This document shows, piece after piece, positions 8,721 to 17,272 of a stretch of DNA of 38,852 nucleotides. The position numbers were made by a program, and so were the translations under genes. Position 1 is the first letter of the stretch, and the number at the start of each line of letters is the position of its first letter. The notes below the pieces were generated by a model. It did not search any database. It was not told the DNA's origin and saw nothing but the letters and a program-made list of their open reading frames with translations. Location: positions 1 to 38,852 of the forward strand of contig NZ_CAXRBQ010000099.1 of NCBI RefSeq assembly GCF_964228735.1. Direction: 5' to 3'. This DNA comes from Pontibacterium sp964228735. Its GTDB lineage: Bacteria; Pseudomonadota; Gammaproteobacteria; Pseudomonadales; Balneatricaceae.

Positions 8721-9203
8721 TTATACGATCATCCGTGACATTTTTGGCGACAGCTCGCGCATCGCCTTTCGATATACCTCGCGTTTAAACGAGACAACCT
8801 GGCCCAGTGGATACCAATAGCTGACCCACTGCCAGTCATCGAACTCCGGTGACTCGCTCGTATCAATCGTCACCGCTTTATCATCTGTAAGCATCCGCAG
8901 CAGAAACCACTTCTGTTTCTGTCCAATACATATCGGATGCGAGTTGCGCCGAATCATGCGCTTGGGCAAACGGTAACGAAGCCAACCTCGGGTTACCGCG
9001 ACAATCTCAACGTCTGTGGGTGTGAGACCTATTTCCTCTTTAAGTTCACGAAACATCGCCTCTTCCGGCGACTCATCTTCGTTGATACCACCTTGTGGAA
9101 ACTGCCAGGCGTCTTGACCAATACGCCTTGCCCAGAGAACCTGACCCAGCGAGTTAGCCAGAATGATACCGACATTCGGTCTAAACCCATCTGAATCGAT
9201 CAC
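8721..9203 (-). CDS. rppH: RNA pyrophosphohydrolase
   Basis: Removes pyrophosphate from the 5' end of transcripts, which triggers RNase E decay. The 160-residue protein has RppH-specific FRPNVGIILAN and WQFPQGGIN, and a full Nudix box at 38-60 with the REL..EE metal ligands. The start is GTG at 9203 (protein MIDSDGFRPNVG), supported by alignment with the E. coli N-terminus MIDDDGYRPNVG and by AGGA 9 bases upstream. A small hairpin (9238-9254) lies in its leader. It precedes ptsP in the same transcript. Confidence 0.96.
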   Translation of the reverse strand: MIDSDGFRPNVGIILANSLGQVLWARRIGQDAWQFPQGGINEDESPEEAMFRELKEEIGLTPTDVEIVAVTRGWLRYRLPKRMIRRNSHPICIGQKQKWFLLRMLTDDKAVTIDTSESPEFDDWQWVSYWYPLGQVVSFKREVYRKAMRELSPKMSRMIV

Positions 9204-9364
9204 GTATTTTTTCCTAAAACTTTTTCAACCTATTGTTCCACAATTCTTTTGTGGTCGGCAAATCAACTGTTCACCCCCCTTACTACCACCCGGAGCAGCC
9301 TGTAAAATCACCCTATAACATCGGAAATTTCCGGCCACCAGCAATCTGACAGGGAGACTCCCAC

Positions 9365-10018
9365 TTGAGCCTGGCTATCTTTGATCTGGACAACACCCTT
9401 ATTGGCGGCGACAGCGATCACGCCTGGGGCGAGTTCCTGTGTAAAAAAGGGATCGTTGATACCGATGCCTACCGTCGTGCAAACGACTACTTTTATGAAC
9501 AGTATAAAAGCGGTGGTCTGGATATCCATGAGTACCTGAACTTTGCCCTGCTGCCGCTGGCACAGAACGAAATCGCGCAGCTGAGCGTATGGCATGAGGA
9601 GTTTATGCAGGAGATGATCGAACCGATCATGCTGCCAAAAGCCGAAGCCCTGCTGCAGAAACACCGCGACCAGGGTGACTTCCTGCTGATCATCACCGCC
9701 ACCAACCGTTTCGTCACCCAGCCGATCGCCGACCGCCTGGGCGTAGACGCGATCCTGGCCACCGAGCCGGAGATGAAGGACGGTGCCTACACCGGCCACG
9801 TGGAAGGCACACCATGCTTCCAGCACGGCAAGGTAGAGCGCCTGCACGCCTGGCTGGCAGAGACCGGCCACACGCTGGATGGCAGCTACTTCTACAGCGA
9901 CTCCCACAACGACCTGCCGCTGCTGGAGCTGGTGAACACACCGGTTGCCGTTAACCCGGACGAACTGCTGGAAAACCGCGCCAAAAAGAGCGACTGGCAG
10001 ATCCTCGACCTGCGCTAA
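9365..10018 (+). CDS. HAD-IB family phosphatase (candidate histidinol-phosphatase)
   Basis: A 217-residue cytosolic HAD hydrolase. Motif I is FDLDNTL with nucleophile D7 and acid/base D9; motif II is TATN (T111); motif III K156; motif IV SDSHNDLP (D179, D183). The SerB-like fold suggests a small phosphomonoester substrate. The gene next to rppH-ptsP at the same place in Pseudomonas aeruginosa (PA0335) has been reported as a histidinol-phosphate phosphatase, so that is the best guess by synteny. The start is TTG: an in-frame stop lies at 9347-9349 and AGGGAG sits 8 bases ahead of the TTG. Confidence 0.88.
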   Translation: MSLAIFDLDNTLIGGDSDHAWGEFLCKKGIVDTDAYRRANDYFYEQYKSGGLDIHEYLNFALLPLAQNEIAQLSVWHEEFMQEMIEPIMLPKAEALLQKHRDQGDFLLIITATNRFVTQPIADRLGVDAILATEPEMKDGAYTGHVEGTPCFQHGKVERLHAWLAETGHTLDGSYFYSDSHNDLPLLELVNTPVAVNPDELLENRAKKSDWQILDLR

Positions 10019-10028
10019 GCCTCTTCCT

Positions 10029-10058
10029 CAGGCAGGCCCTGCCCTGCCTGAACCCCTT
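10029..10058 (+). terminator. Terminator after the HAD gene
   Basis: An 8-bp perfect stem (10029-10036 with 10043-10050) and 6-base loop begin 11 bases after the stop, followed by AACCCC and then a T run. The offset T run makes it a moderate candidate. Confidence 0.5.
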
Positions 10059-10156
10059 TTTATTTCCCCGCCCCTTCTGACTCACGCTTAGATCCCCCTA
10101 GCTATACTCAACAGTACGCCTGTCCACTCACCGGTTGCCGCAGGAGTCCAGCACTG

Positions 10157-12568
10157 ATGGATATAAAGCCACTTGCCAGCCACGCGCTCTACACAGCCTG
10201 TGATGAATCCACATTCACGTTTAGCTCCACCACGGAGCTGGAACCGCTGCCGAACCATCTAGGCCAGGAGCGCGCCAAGGACGCCATCCGCTTTGCCGTT
10301 GATATGCCCAGCCCGGGTTACAACCTCTACGTAACCGGTCCAACCGGCATCGGCAAACTGTCCCTGGTCAAGGGGATTCTTGAGCAATACCCCAAGGACA
10401 ATAGCGCAGTGTTCGACTGGTGTTATATCAACAACTTCGACACCCCAAGCAAGCCTCGTGTGCTGCGCCTGCAACCAGGCATCGGCCGGCAGCTACAGCG
10501 GGATATGACCGACCTGGTGGAGCGCTTGCTGGTTACGCTGCCCGCCACACTGCAGAGCGACGAATACCATCGTCGGGTGAATGAACTGCAGGAGGAATAC
10601 CACGAACGCGAAGAACAGCTGTTCAGCGATCTGGGCCGCGAAGCTCAGGAACGCAAGCTCACCCTGATGCGTACCGCCACCGGTTACACCATAGCCCCCA
10701 TGCGCGACGGCAAGCTGATCACGACCAAGGAGTTCAACGCGCTCACCGAGCAAGAACAGGCGGAGATGAAAGCCAGCATCGACCTGATCAATGACAAGCT
10801 AAAAGCCAGCGTGCGCACCTTAAACAACTGGCAGGAGGAGAGTGTCGCACGCGTAAAAGAACTCAACCGCAGCTTTATTCAGCAAGCGGTCGAACCGGCA
10901 ATAGATTATTTGAAATCACGCTATCAGGAACATCCCGGCGTCGATCTCTATCTGGACAGCGTACAAAGCGATATTGAGAGTAACGCTTCCGACTTTATGA
11001 CCAAGTCCGACGAAGATAACGCCTCGCCGCCACAGGCCAGCTCCACTCAGTTCAACCGCTACAAGGTGAATGTCCTGGTGGATAACAGCGAGACCAGCCG
11101 CGCCCCGGTGGTCTATCTGGACCAACCCAACCTGCAGAACCTGATCGGGCGTATCGAACATATCTCTCAGTTCGGCACCCTGCTGACCAACTTCACACTG
11201 ATCCAGCCCGGGGCGCTGCATAAGGCGAACGGCGGCTTCCTGATCATCGATGCTTTCCACCTACTCTCCACAGGCTTCAGCTGGCCCGCCCTGAAGCGCG
11301 CCCTGAAGTCAGGTGAGATCCGTATCGAGTCGGTCCACGAGATGCTCAGCCTCTCCAGCACCATCTCCCTGGAACCGGAGCCCATCCCCACCAACGCCAA
11401 GGTAATCCTGTGCGGAAACCGCTTACTCTACCACCTGCTCAAGGAGTACGACCCCGACTTCGGCCTGCTATTCAAAGTGCAGGCCGATATGGAAGACAGC
11501 ATCGACCGCAGCCCGGAAGCCTGCCAGCATTACGCCCGCATCATCGCCTCCTTGGGACGCGAAGCGGACCTGTTACCTCTGGCACCGGGAGGTGTTGCCC
11601 AGATCATTGAATTTAGCGCCCGCCGTATGGAGCACAGCCACAAGCTCTCGCTGCACATGGCCCGGCTGATCGACCTGATCCACCGTGCCGATCACGAAGC
11701 GCGCCAGACAAACAGCGACCTGATCGAACGCAAACATGTCACAGCCGCGCTGGATCGCTGGTTATGGCACAGCAGCCGCTATCAGCAGCTCATTCAGGAA
11801 CTGATCAGCGAAGAGACCCTGAAGATCACCACTCAGGGCAGCCAGATCGCGCAGATCAACGGGCTCTCAGTGGTGCAACTGGGCGACTTCTACTTCGGTC
11901 GCCCTTCCCGTATCACCGCCACTGCCCGCCTGGGTAACGGCAAGATTCTCGATATCGAGCGCGAAAGCGATATGGGCGGCGATATTCACAGTAAGGCGGT
12001 CATGATCATCAGCGCACTACTGGCATCCCGTTATGCCCGCAATGCGCCGCTGGCCCTTTCGGCCACGCTGGTGTTCGAGCAATCATACGGTGGCATAGAG
12101 GGCGACTCTGCCTCGGTGGCAGAAATGCTGTCGCTGCTCTCAGCCATCACCCGCATTCCGCTCAAACAAACCCTGGCGGTGACAGGCTCACTCAATCAGC
12201 TGGGCCAGGTCCAGGCGATTGGCGGCGTGAACGAGAAGATCGAGGGTTTCTTTGATATCTGCAAGGCCCGCGGTCTGGATGGCAGCCACGGCGTGGCCAT
12301 TCCTGCCAGCAATGTGCGCCACCTGATGCTGCGCGAAGAGGTTCGCAAAGCCTGCGCTGCCGGGCAGTTTGCCATCTACCCGCTCGATACGCTGGATGAT
12401 GCGATCACACTGTTTACCGGCATAGCCGCAGGCGTCAGTGATCCAGAGGGGGTCTACCCCGACGACAGCTTTAATGCCCGGGTGATGAACCAGTTGGAGC
12501 ATTTTGGTGACCTCAAGCGCGAGCTGCTGGAATCGCGCCAGGAGGAAGAGGCCAACAAGCGTGACTAA
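10157..12568 (+). CDS. Lon-family ATP-dependent protease (AAA_32 / S16 type)
   Basis: An 803-residue protein with an N-terminal AAA-type ATPase interrupted by a long charged helical insert (about 130-290), and a C-terminal Lon S16 protease domain. The catalytic pair is S651 in EGDSASVAEML and K694 in GGVNEKIEG. A Walker-B-like FLIIDA is at 361-366 and the Walker A is GPTGIGKLS (61-69), with Leu where Ser/Thr usually follows the Lys. It is distinct from classical Lon (no N-terminal Lon domain) and resembles Pseudomonas PA0779 (AsrA), linked to heat-shock and aminoglycoside responses. AGGAG lies 10 bases before the ATG. The next gene overlaps its end by 8 bases. Confidence 0.88.
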   Translation: MDIKPLASHALYTACDESTFTFSSTTELEPLPNHLGQERAKDAIRFAVDMPSPGYNLYVTGPTGIGKLSLVKGILEQYPKDNSAVFDWCYINNFDTPSKPRVLRLQPGIGRQLQRDMTDLVERLLVTLPATLQSDEYHRRVNELQEEYHEREEQLFSDLGREAQERKLTLMRTATGYTIAPMRDGKLITTKEFNALTEQEQAEMKASIDLINDKLKASVRTLNNWQEESVARVKELNRSFIQQAVEPAIDYLKSRYQEHPGVDLYLDSVQSDIESNASDFMTKSDEDNASPPQASSTQFNRYKVNVLVDNSETSRAPVVYLDQPNLQNLIGRIEHISQFGTLLTNFTLIQPGALHKANGGFLIIDAFHLLSTGFSWPALKRALKSGEIRIESVHEMLSLSSTISLEPEPIPTNAKVILCGNRLLYHLLKEYDPDFGLLFKVQADMEDSIDRSPEACQHYARIIASLGREADLLPLAPGGVAQIIEFSARRMEHSHKLSLHMARLIDLIHRADHEARQTNSDLIERKHVTAALDRWLWHSSRYQQLIQELISEETLKITTQGSQIAQINGLSVVQLGDFYFGRPSRITATARLGNGKILDIERESDMGGDIHSKAVMIISALLASRYARNAPLALSATLVFEQSYGGIEGDSASVAEMLSLLSAITRIPLKQTLAVTGSLNQLGQVQAIGGVNEKIEGFFDICKARGLDGSHGVAIPASNVRHLMLREEVRKACAAGQFAIYPLDTLDDAITLFTGIAAGVSDPEGVYPDDSFNARVMNQLEHFGDLKRELLESRQEEEANKRD

Positions 12569-13304
12569 AACCAAGACACATCGGATTTTACTGGCTCTGG
12601 ACCCGGGCAGCCCGGTCAACGAGGCCCTGGAATCGGCCGTTGACCTGGCCCTGGAGCAGGACGCCGAACTGCATCTGATGTTCAGTGAAAGCGGGTATCT
12701 GCGCGAGGTTGCCGGGCTGCCGTTCTGTCGAGAGGTTGAGTTTAAATCCAGCCGCGAGCGGCAATTGTCACCGCAACAGGTTGATCGCAGTTTGCGCTCG
12801 CTGGCCCGCCAGCTGGAACATGCCTTTAAGCAAACCCTGCAAACCACCCACCTGCGCGGCAGTTTTATGCTGCATCAGGATTCCAGGCAGCAGTTACTCC
12901 GACGCTGCGGTGGCGGTGATGTGTTATGGCTAAGCCCAGCCACACTGATGATTCGCATTCCGAGTGCACGCCGGCCGCCACGCGACACCCTGTATCTGGT
13001 CTATGTCGACAGCCCAACAGGGGAGCACGCCATCTCACTGGCCAACAGCCTGCTGCGACGGGGTTATAAGCGCCTGCTGGTGTTTGTACCGGATACGTTG
13101 GAGCTTCAGAACCTATCTGCCCGTTTTGAGTTACCTGCCGAGATTATCCCGCTGGGTGATGATCTGCAGACACTGCAGCAAGCGGTGGCGCTGCGCGCCA
13201 CAAATACCCTGCTTATCCCCGAGGATTACCTTAAACGCGCCCAGGTGGATGCACTGCTAGAGGCCTTCAGTCACTCCCGTCTAGAGATGTTACTAGTGCT
13301 CTAA
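12561..13304 (+). CDS. Usp-like protein of unknown function
   Basis: A 247-residue soluble protein starting at GTG 12561 and overlapping the protease stop by 8 bases, so probably translationally coupled. The start HRILLALDPGSPVNEALESA, followed by helix and strand segments, resembles a universal-stress-protein (UspA) fold, and a second similar half starts near DTLYLVYVDSPTGEHAISLA. It lacks an obvious Gly-rich ATP-binding signature. Coupling to a Lon-like protease suggests a shared stress role, perhaps as an adaptor; that is inference. Pattern resemblance is the only basis for the family call. Confidence 0.6.
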   Translation: MTKTKTHRILLALDPGSPVNEALESAVDLALEQDAELHLMFSESGYLREVAGLPFCREVEFKSSRERQLSPQQVDRSLRSLARQLEHAFKQTLQTTHLRGSFMLHQDSRQQLLRRCGGGDVLWLSPATLMIRIPSARRPPRDTLYLVYVDSPTGEHAISLANSLLRRGYKRLLVFVPDTLELQNLSARFELPAEIIPLGDDLQTLQQAVALRATNTLLIPEDYLKRAQVDALLEAFSHSRLEMLLVL

Positions 13305-13338
13305 TACTGTTTAGTTCGCTACCACCAATGGGCGGCAG

Positions 13339-13368
13339 ATCACCCATTTATCCATCAGAAAGGGTGAT
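13339..13368. repeat. Inverted repeat, candidate activator site upstream of the SLC13 transporter
   Basis: ATCACCC-A-TTT (13339-13349) is mirrored by AAA-GGGTGAT (13359-13368). It is centred about 125 bp upstream of the predicted sigma-54 start, a normal distance for an enhancer-binding-protein site. Alternatively it could be a weak terminator for the preceding gene, whose stop is 35 bases away, but the T run is poor. The rest of 13305-13511 holds only this and the promoter below. Confidence 0.4.
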
Positions 13369-13452
13369 TTCCCGCCAATCCTCAACCCGATTTCGCGCAG
13401 CATTTAACCAATTTCCGCGCGATTATCGCCTTTACTCGCCACATACAGGCCA

Positions 13453-13468
13453 TGGCACGTTCTATGCT
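13453..13468 (+). promoter_or_regulatory. Candidate sigma-54 promoter of the SLC13 transporter
   Basis: TGGCACG (from 13453) and ATGCT (13464-13468) fit the -24/-12 consensus. GG (13454-13455) and GC (13466-13467) are exactly 10 bases apart, the strict sigma-54 spacing. The predicted start near 13479 gives a leader of about 33 bases before the ATG at 13512. Confidence 0.6.
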
Positions 13469-13511
13469 GTAGGTAACGCTTATTTTCAACAACAAGCAAA
13501 GAGTTACCGTT

Positions 13512-14999
13512 ATGTACAGCATGCGCCAGCGCGTAGGACTGGCATTAGGACCCGCCCTGTTCCTACTGATACTATCCCTGCCTTTACCCGAGGGCATGAA
13601 ACCCGAAGCTCTGAAAGTCGCTGCCATCGCCGCTCTGATGGCCACTTGGTGGATCACCGAAGCGATCCCGATCCCGGCCACCTCTCTGCTGCCGGTGGCA
13701 CTCTACCCGATGCTGGGTGTGATGAAATCCGCCCAGGCCACACCGTCCTACGCCAACCACCTGATCTTTCTGTTTATGGGTGGTTTCCTGATCGCCATCG
13801 CCATGGAACGCTGGAACCTGCATAAACGCGTGGCCCTGCACACCATCCGCCTGGTTGGTACCGGACCGGATCGCATCGTCCTGGGTTTTATGATCGCCAC
13901 CGCCTTCCTCTCCATGTGGGTGAGCAACACCGCCACCACCATGATGATGGTACCGATTGGCCTGGCCATCATCCATCAGGCCGCTGATGACCTGCGTGAA
14001 CAACCGGTCGACGGGGTGGATATCCGCCCGATGCACTTCAAGTTTGGTATCTCGCTGATGCTGGGTATCGCCTTTGCCGCCTCCATCGGTGGTGTCGGCA
14101 CCCTAATCGGTACGCCACCCAATACCGTACTGGCCGGTATGACCGAGAACCTCTACGGTTACTCCATCGGTTTTGCTCAGTGGATGAGTTTTGGTGTACC
14201 GCTGGCCGTGGTGATGCTGGGCATCGCCTGGTTCCTGTTGGTTAAAGTGGTCTACCCGTCCGGCCTGAAAACCCTGCCGGGTGGCGAAGAGATGGTCGAG
14301 CGTCAGCTGAATGAACTGGGTGCGATGAGCAAAGCCGAGAAGTTGGTGCTGCTGATCTTCCTGCTGACGGCAGCGGCCTGGATCGCCCGCGGTTTTATCA
14401 AACCTCCGATGATCCATGACGCCACTATCGCCATCATCGGTGCCCTACTGCTGTTCATTACGCCGGTTAACCTGAAGAAGGGTGTTTTCCTGCTGGACTG
14501 GGAATCCGCGGTGAAACTGCCATGGGGTGTAATCCTGCTGTTCGGTGGCGGCTTGGCACTGGCCCAAGGTTTTTCCACCAGCGGCCTGACCGAGTGGATC
14601 GGTGGCCAGCTGAGCCTGCTCAGCGGTATGGACCTGACCCTGTTTATCGGCGTGGTGGTGCTGCTGACTCTGTTCCTCACCGAGATCACCTCCAACACCG
14701 CTACTGCTACTTTGTTGATTCCGGTGATGGCTGCCGTGGCAGGCACCATGGGTGTGCACCCGTTTGGCACCATGTTCTCCGCCGCCGTCGCAGCCTCCTT
14801 CGCCTTTATGCTGCCGGTGGCAACCCCCCCCAACGCCGTGGTGTATGGATCCGGTTACGTCAGCATTCTACAGATGGCCAAGGCGGGCTTCTGGGTGAAC
14901 CTGGTTGGTGTGGTCGCCATCACCCTCTGCATCGCCTACGTCCTGCCAATGTTGTGGGGTATCGACCTGCTGAGCGTGCCGGACTGGGCGGTGAGATAA
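13512..14999 (+). CDS. SLC13/DASS family sodium-dependent dicarboxylate (or anion) transporter
   Basis: A 495-residue inner-membrane carrier with about 11 hydrophobic spans. It has the two SNT motifs of the divalent anion:Na+ symporter family, at 138-140 (WVSNTATT) and 394-396 (ITSNTATAT), and GTPPN (200-204) after the first. The invariant WWITEAIPIPATSLLP lies at 46-61. Typical substrates are succinate, malate and related C4-dicarboxylates; sulfate is carried by some members. The gene appears monocistronic, with a sigma-54-type promoter upstream and a strong terminator downstream. Confidence 0.9.
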   Translation: MYSMRQRVGLALGPALFLLILSLPLPEGMKPEALKVAAIAALMATWWITEAIPIPATSLLPVALYPMLGVMKSAQATPSYANHLIFLFMGGFLIAIAMERWNLHKRVALHTIRLVGTGPDRIVLGFMIATAFLSMWVSNTATTMMMVPIGLAIIHQAADDLREQPVDGVDIRPMHFKFGISLMLGIAFAASIGGVGTLIGTPPNTVLAGMTENLYGYSIGFAQWMSFGVPLAVVMLGIAWFLLVKVVYPSGLKTLPGGEEMVERQLNELGAMSKAEKLVLLIFLLTAAAWIARGFIKPPMIHDATIAIIGALLLFITPVNLKKGVFLLDWESAVKLPWGVILLFGGGLALAQGFSTSGLTEWIGGQLSLLSGMDLTLFIGVVVLLTLFLTEITSNTATATLLIPVMAAVAGTMGVHPFGTMFSAAVAASFAFMLPVATPPNAVVYGSGYVSILQMAKAGFWVNLVGVVAITLCIAYVLPMLWGIDLLSVPDWAVR

Positions 15000-15028
15000 C
15001 CCACCCGTACGCCCTGACACATATCCAC

Positions 15029-15057
15029 AAAAAGCCGACGTTCTTGTCGGCTTTTTT
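15029..15057. terminator. Bidirectional terminator between the SLC13 gene and pspF
   Basis: The stem AGCCGAC/GTCGGCT (15033-15039 with 15046-15052), extended by A/T pairs, has a 6-base loop and T runs on both strands. It serves the rightward transporter gene and the leftward pspF gene, whose stops face each other here. Confidence 0.85.
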
Positions 15058-15074
15058 ATCCACATCCGCTGGCG

Positions 15075-16133
15075 CTACACCTCATCCATAGCCGCCAGAT
15101 ACCTCTTCAACGGCAACATCTCATGTTTACGCAGGTAACTGCGCAGCTGGTGGTAGGTCAGCCCCAGGGCATCTGCTGTCTGGCTCTGATTGAAATGGTT
15201 CTCGCCCAGCGCCTGCTCCAGCGCCTGCTTTTCCAGTGCGCGCATACGCTCCGGCAGGCTTGTCAGGTGCGATATATCCAATGATGTCTTTGCAACAGGC
15301 TCCGCAGCTGCTGTCGATTCCCCTGGCTGCTCCTGTGATACCTCGGCATCCCGCCACGGGGCATGGAAGGGGTTGATCAACACTGAATCAACCGGCTCCT
15401 CGTGATCACCACTGCGGTAGACACTGCGCTCCACCACGTTCTTCAGTTCACGGATATTACCCGGCCAATCGTAGGCCTCCAGCTGCGCCAATGCTTCCTC
15501 GCTGAAACCGGGGAAGTAAGCCCGCCCCAGTTCCCGACACATCCCGAGGGCAAAGTGTTCTGCCAATTCCGGGATATCGTCCTTGCGGTAACGCAGCGGC
15601 GGCAAATTCACCACATCAAAAGCGAGACGGTCGAGCAGGTCGGCGCGGAACTGACCCCGCTCGGCCAGGCGCGGAATATCCTCGTTGGTGGCGGCAATCA
15701 GGCGCACATCCACCCTAATGGTCTGCTGCCCGCCCAGACGCTCGAATTCGCCGTATTCGATCACCCGCAGCAATTTCTCCTGCACCCGTAGGGAGCAGGT
15801 CGCCAGCTCATCAAGAAACAGTGTACCGCCGTCGGCCCGCTCAAAACGTCCCAGATGACGTTTGGTTGCACCGGTGAATGCCCCCGCCTCATGACCGAAC
15901 AGCTCGCTCTCCAGCAGGCTTTCACTCATCGCCGCACAGTTGAGCTTAAGGAAGGTCTCATCCCAACGCCGCGACAGGAAGTGCAGGCGCTCAGCAATCA
16001 ATTCCTTACCGGTACCACGCTCTCCCAGAATCAGCACCGGCTTGCTCAGCGGCGCCAGACTGGAGACCTGGTCGATCACATCCATCAACAACGGGGAGCC
16101 ACCCACCAGTGACTGGCGTTTTGAATGATCCAT
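15075..16133 (-). CDS. pspF: Phage shock protein operon transcriptional activator
   Basis: A sigma-54 enhancer-binding protein that drives pspABC when released by PspA. The 352-residue protein has no N-terminal receiver domain: it opens directly with the AAA+ domain (Walker A GERGTGKE at 37-44, sigma-54-contacting GAFTGA at 84-89, Walker B GGTLFLDE at 102-109) and ends in a Fis-type helix-turn-helix (about 307-342). The sequence closely follows E. coli PspF (HEAGAFTGATKRHLGRFERA). It is divergent from pspA, and weak ribosome-site sequence fits its normally low expression. Confidence 0.96.
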   Translation of the reverse strand: MDHSKRQSLVGGSPLLMDVIDQVSSLAPLSKPVLILGERGTGKELIAERLHFLSRRWDETFLKLNCAAMSESLLESELFGHEAGAFTGATKRHLGRFERADGGTLFLDELATCSLRVQEKLLRVIEYGEFERLGGQQTIRVDVRLIAATNEDIPRLAERGQFRADLLDRLAFDVVNLPPLRYRKDDIPELAEHFALGMCRELGRAYFPGFSEEALAQLEAYDWPGNIRELKNVVERSVYRSGDHEEPVDSVLINPFHAPWRDAEVSQEQPGESTAAAEPVAKTSLDISHLTSLPERMRALEKQALEQALGENHFNQSQTADALGLTYHQLRSYLRKHEMLPLKRYLAAMDEV

Positions 16134-16150
16134 TCTGACTATTGCTTAGC

Positions 16151-16171
16151 TTAATAGACTATTTAATAGAC
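16151..16171. promoter_or_regulatory. Tandem repeat, candidate PspF enhancer sites
   Basis: TTAATAGAC occurs twice in direct orientation (16151-16159 and 16163-16171), 12 bp apart. This is about 115-140 bp upstream of the predicted pspA start and immediately upstream of pspF. In E. coli, PspF sites at about -80 to -126 activate pspA and repress pspF. Assignment is by position only. Confidence 0.4.
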
Positions 16172-16261
16172 ATATTAGCCATATTTTCTGCGCCTGTCAT
16201 TTTCCAGCAAAGCCCAATAAATCTCTTTTAAAACAGCAAGGTGCAGCGATAAACCCATTTT

Positions 16262-16277
16262 TGGCACAGCAATCGCA
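16262..16277 (+). promoter_or_regulatory. Sigma-54 promoter of pspABC
   Basis: TGGCAC (16262-16267), five bases, then TCGCA (16273-16277), with GG and GC 10 bases apart, matches the sigma-54 consensus with one mismatch. The predicted start is near 16288. The pspF gene directly upstream encodes the matching activator. Confidence 0.88.
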
Positions 16278-16329
16278 ATATACCGGGAAAGCCAACAACC
16301 GACCTTGAGTCGATTAAAAGGAGATGATC

Positions 16330-17004
16330 ATGGGTATCTTTTCCCGTTTTCAGGACATCGTGAACGCCAACATCACTTCTCTGCTGGATCGCGCAGAAGA
16401 TCCGGAAAAAATGATCCGGATGATGATTCAGGAGATGGAAGACACACTGGTAGAAGTACGCACAACCTCCGCCCGCGTCATCGCCGACCGCAAAACTCTG
16501 GAGCGCCGTATCGGTAACCTGCAGCGTGACGCCGAGGAGTGGGAAGGCAAGGCAAAACTGGCGCTGAGCAAAGGCCGCGAAGATCTGGCACGCGCAGCCC
16601 TGGCTGAACAGTCCAGCATCCAGGAAACCCTGGAACTGGCCCACAACGAGATGCTGCTGGTAGACGAACAGCTGGCTGAACTGAACGACGAGATTGGTCA
16701 GTTGCAGCGCAAACTGGATGACGCCAAGGCGAAACAGAAAGCCCTGCTGGCACGTGAGCAGACCACCCGCTCCCGCCTGGAGATCCGCCGCCGCTTCAGC
16801 CGCGACAAACTGAATGCAGCGTTTGAGAAGTTTGAGCGTTACGAACGCAAGATGGACGACATGGAAGCCGAAGTGGAGAGTTACGACCTGGGTACCAAGG
16901 ATCTGGCCGAAGAGATCGCCGATCTGGAGCGCGACGAGAAACTCGACGAAGCACTGGCTAAACTGAAAGCTCAGATGGATAGCGACCAGAAAGGTAAAGA
17001 GTGA
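16330..17004 (+). CDS. pspA: Phage shock protein A
   Basis: A peripheral inner-membrane protein of the PspA/ESCRT-III family that polymerises on stressed membrane and, when free, inhibits PspF. It has 224 residues, nearly all helical coiled coil, starting MGIFSRFQDIVNANITSLLD, with EDPEKMIRMMIQEMEDTLVE as in E. coli. The ATG at 16330 is chosen over that at 16324 because AAGGAG (16318-16323) is 6 bases upstream of the former and abuts the latter. Confidence 0.97.
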   Translation: MGIFSRFQDIVNANITSLLDRAEDPEKMIRMMIQEMEDTLVEVRTTSARVIADRKTLERRIGNLQRDAEEWEGKAKLALSKGREDLARAALAEQSSIQETLELAHNEMLLVDEQLAELNDEIGQLQRKLDDAKAKQKALLAREQTTRSRLEIRRRFSRDKLNAAFEKFERYERKMDDMEAEVESYDLGTKDLAEEIADLERDEKLDEALAKLKAQMDSDQKGKE

Positions 17005-17270
17005 TGTCTAGCATCCTGTTCTTCTTCGTCCCAACCGTGATTTTTATGGGGCTCGTAGCCCCGCTCTGGCTGGTGTTGCACTACGTCAGCAAGTCACGGT
17101 CAGCAAAAGGATTGTCCGACGATGATCGTCACACCCTGACCAGTGCGCTGGCCCAGGTAGAACGGCTGGAAGAACGTATCGGCACACTGGAAACCATACT
17201 GGATGCGGAACATCCCCAGTGGCGCGAAACCGAATCCGGCCATCGATATCAGGATTCAACAAGGAGCTAA
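17004..17270 (+). CDS. pspB: Phage shock protein B
   Basis: A small inner-membrane sensor that works with PspC to draw PspA to the membrane. It has 88 residues: a hydrophobic N-terminal span (4-28) with LWLVLHYVSK, then a cytosolic coiled coil (ALAQVERLEERIGTLETILD). Its ATG overlaps the pspA stop by one base (TGATG), giving translational coupling. Confidence 0.93.
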   Translation: MSSILFFFVPTVIFMGLVAPLWLVLHYVSKSRSAKGLSDDDRHTLTSALAQVERLEERIGTLETILDAEHPQWRETESGHRYQDSTRS

Positions 17271-17272
17271 CC

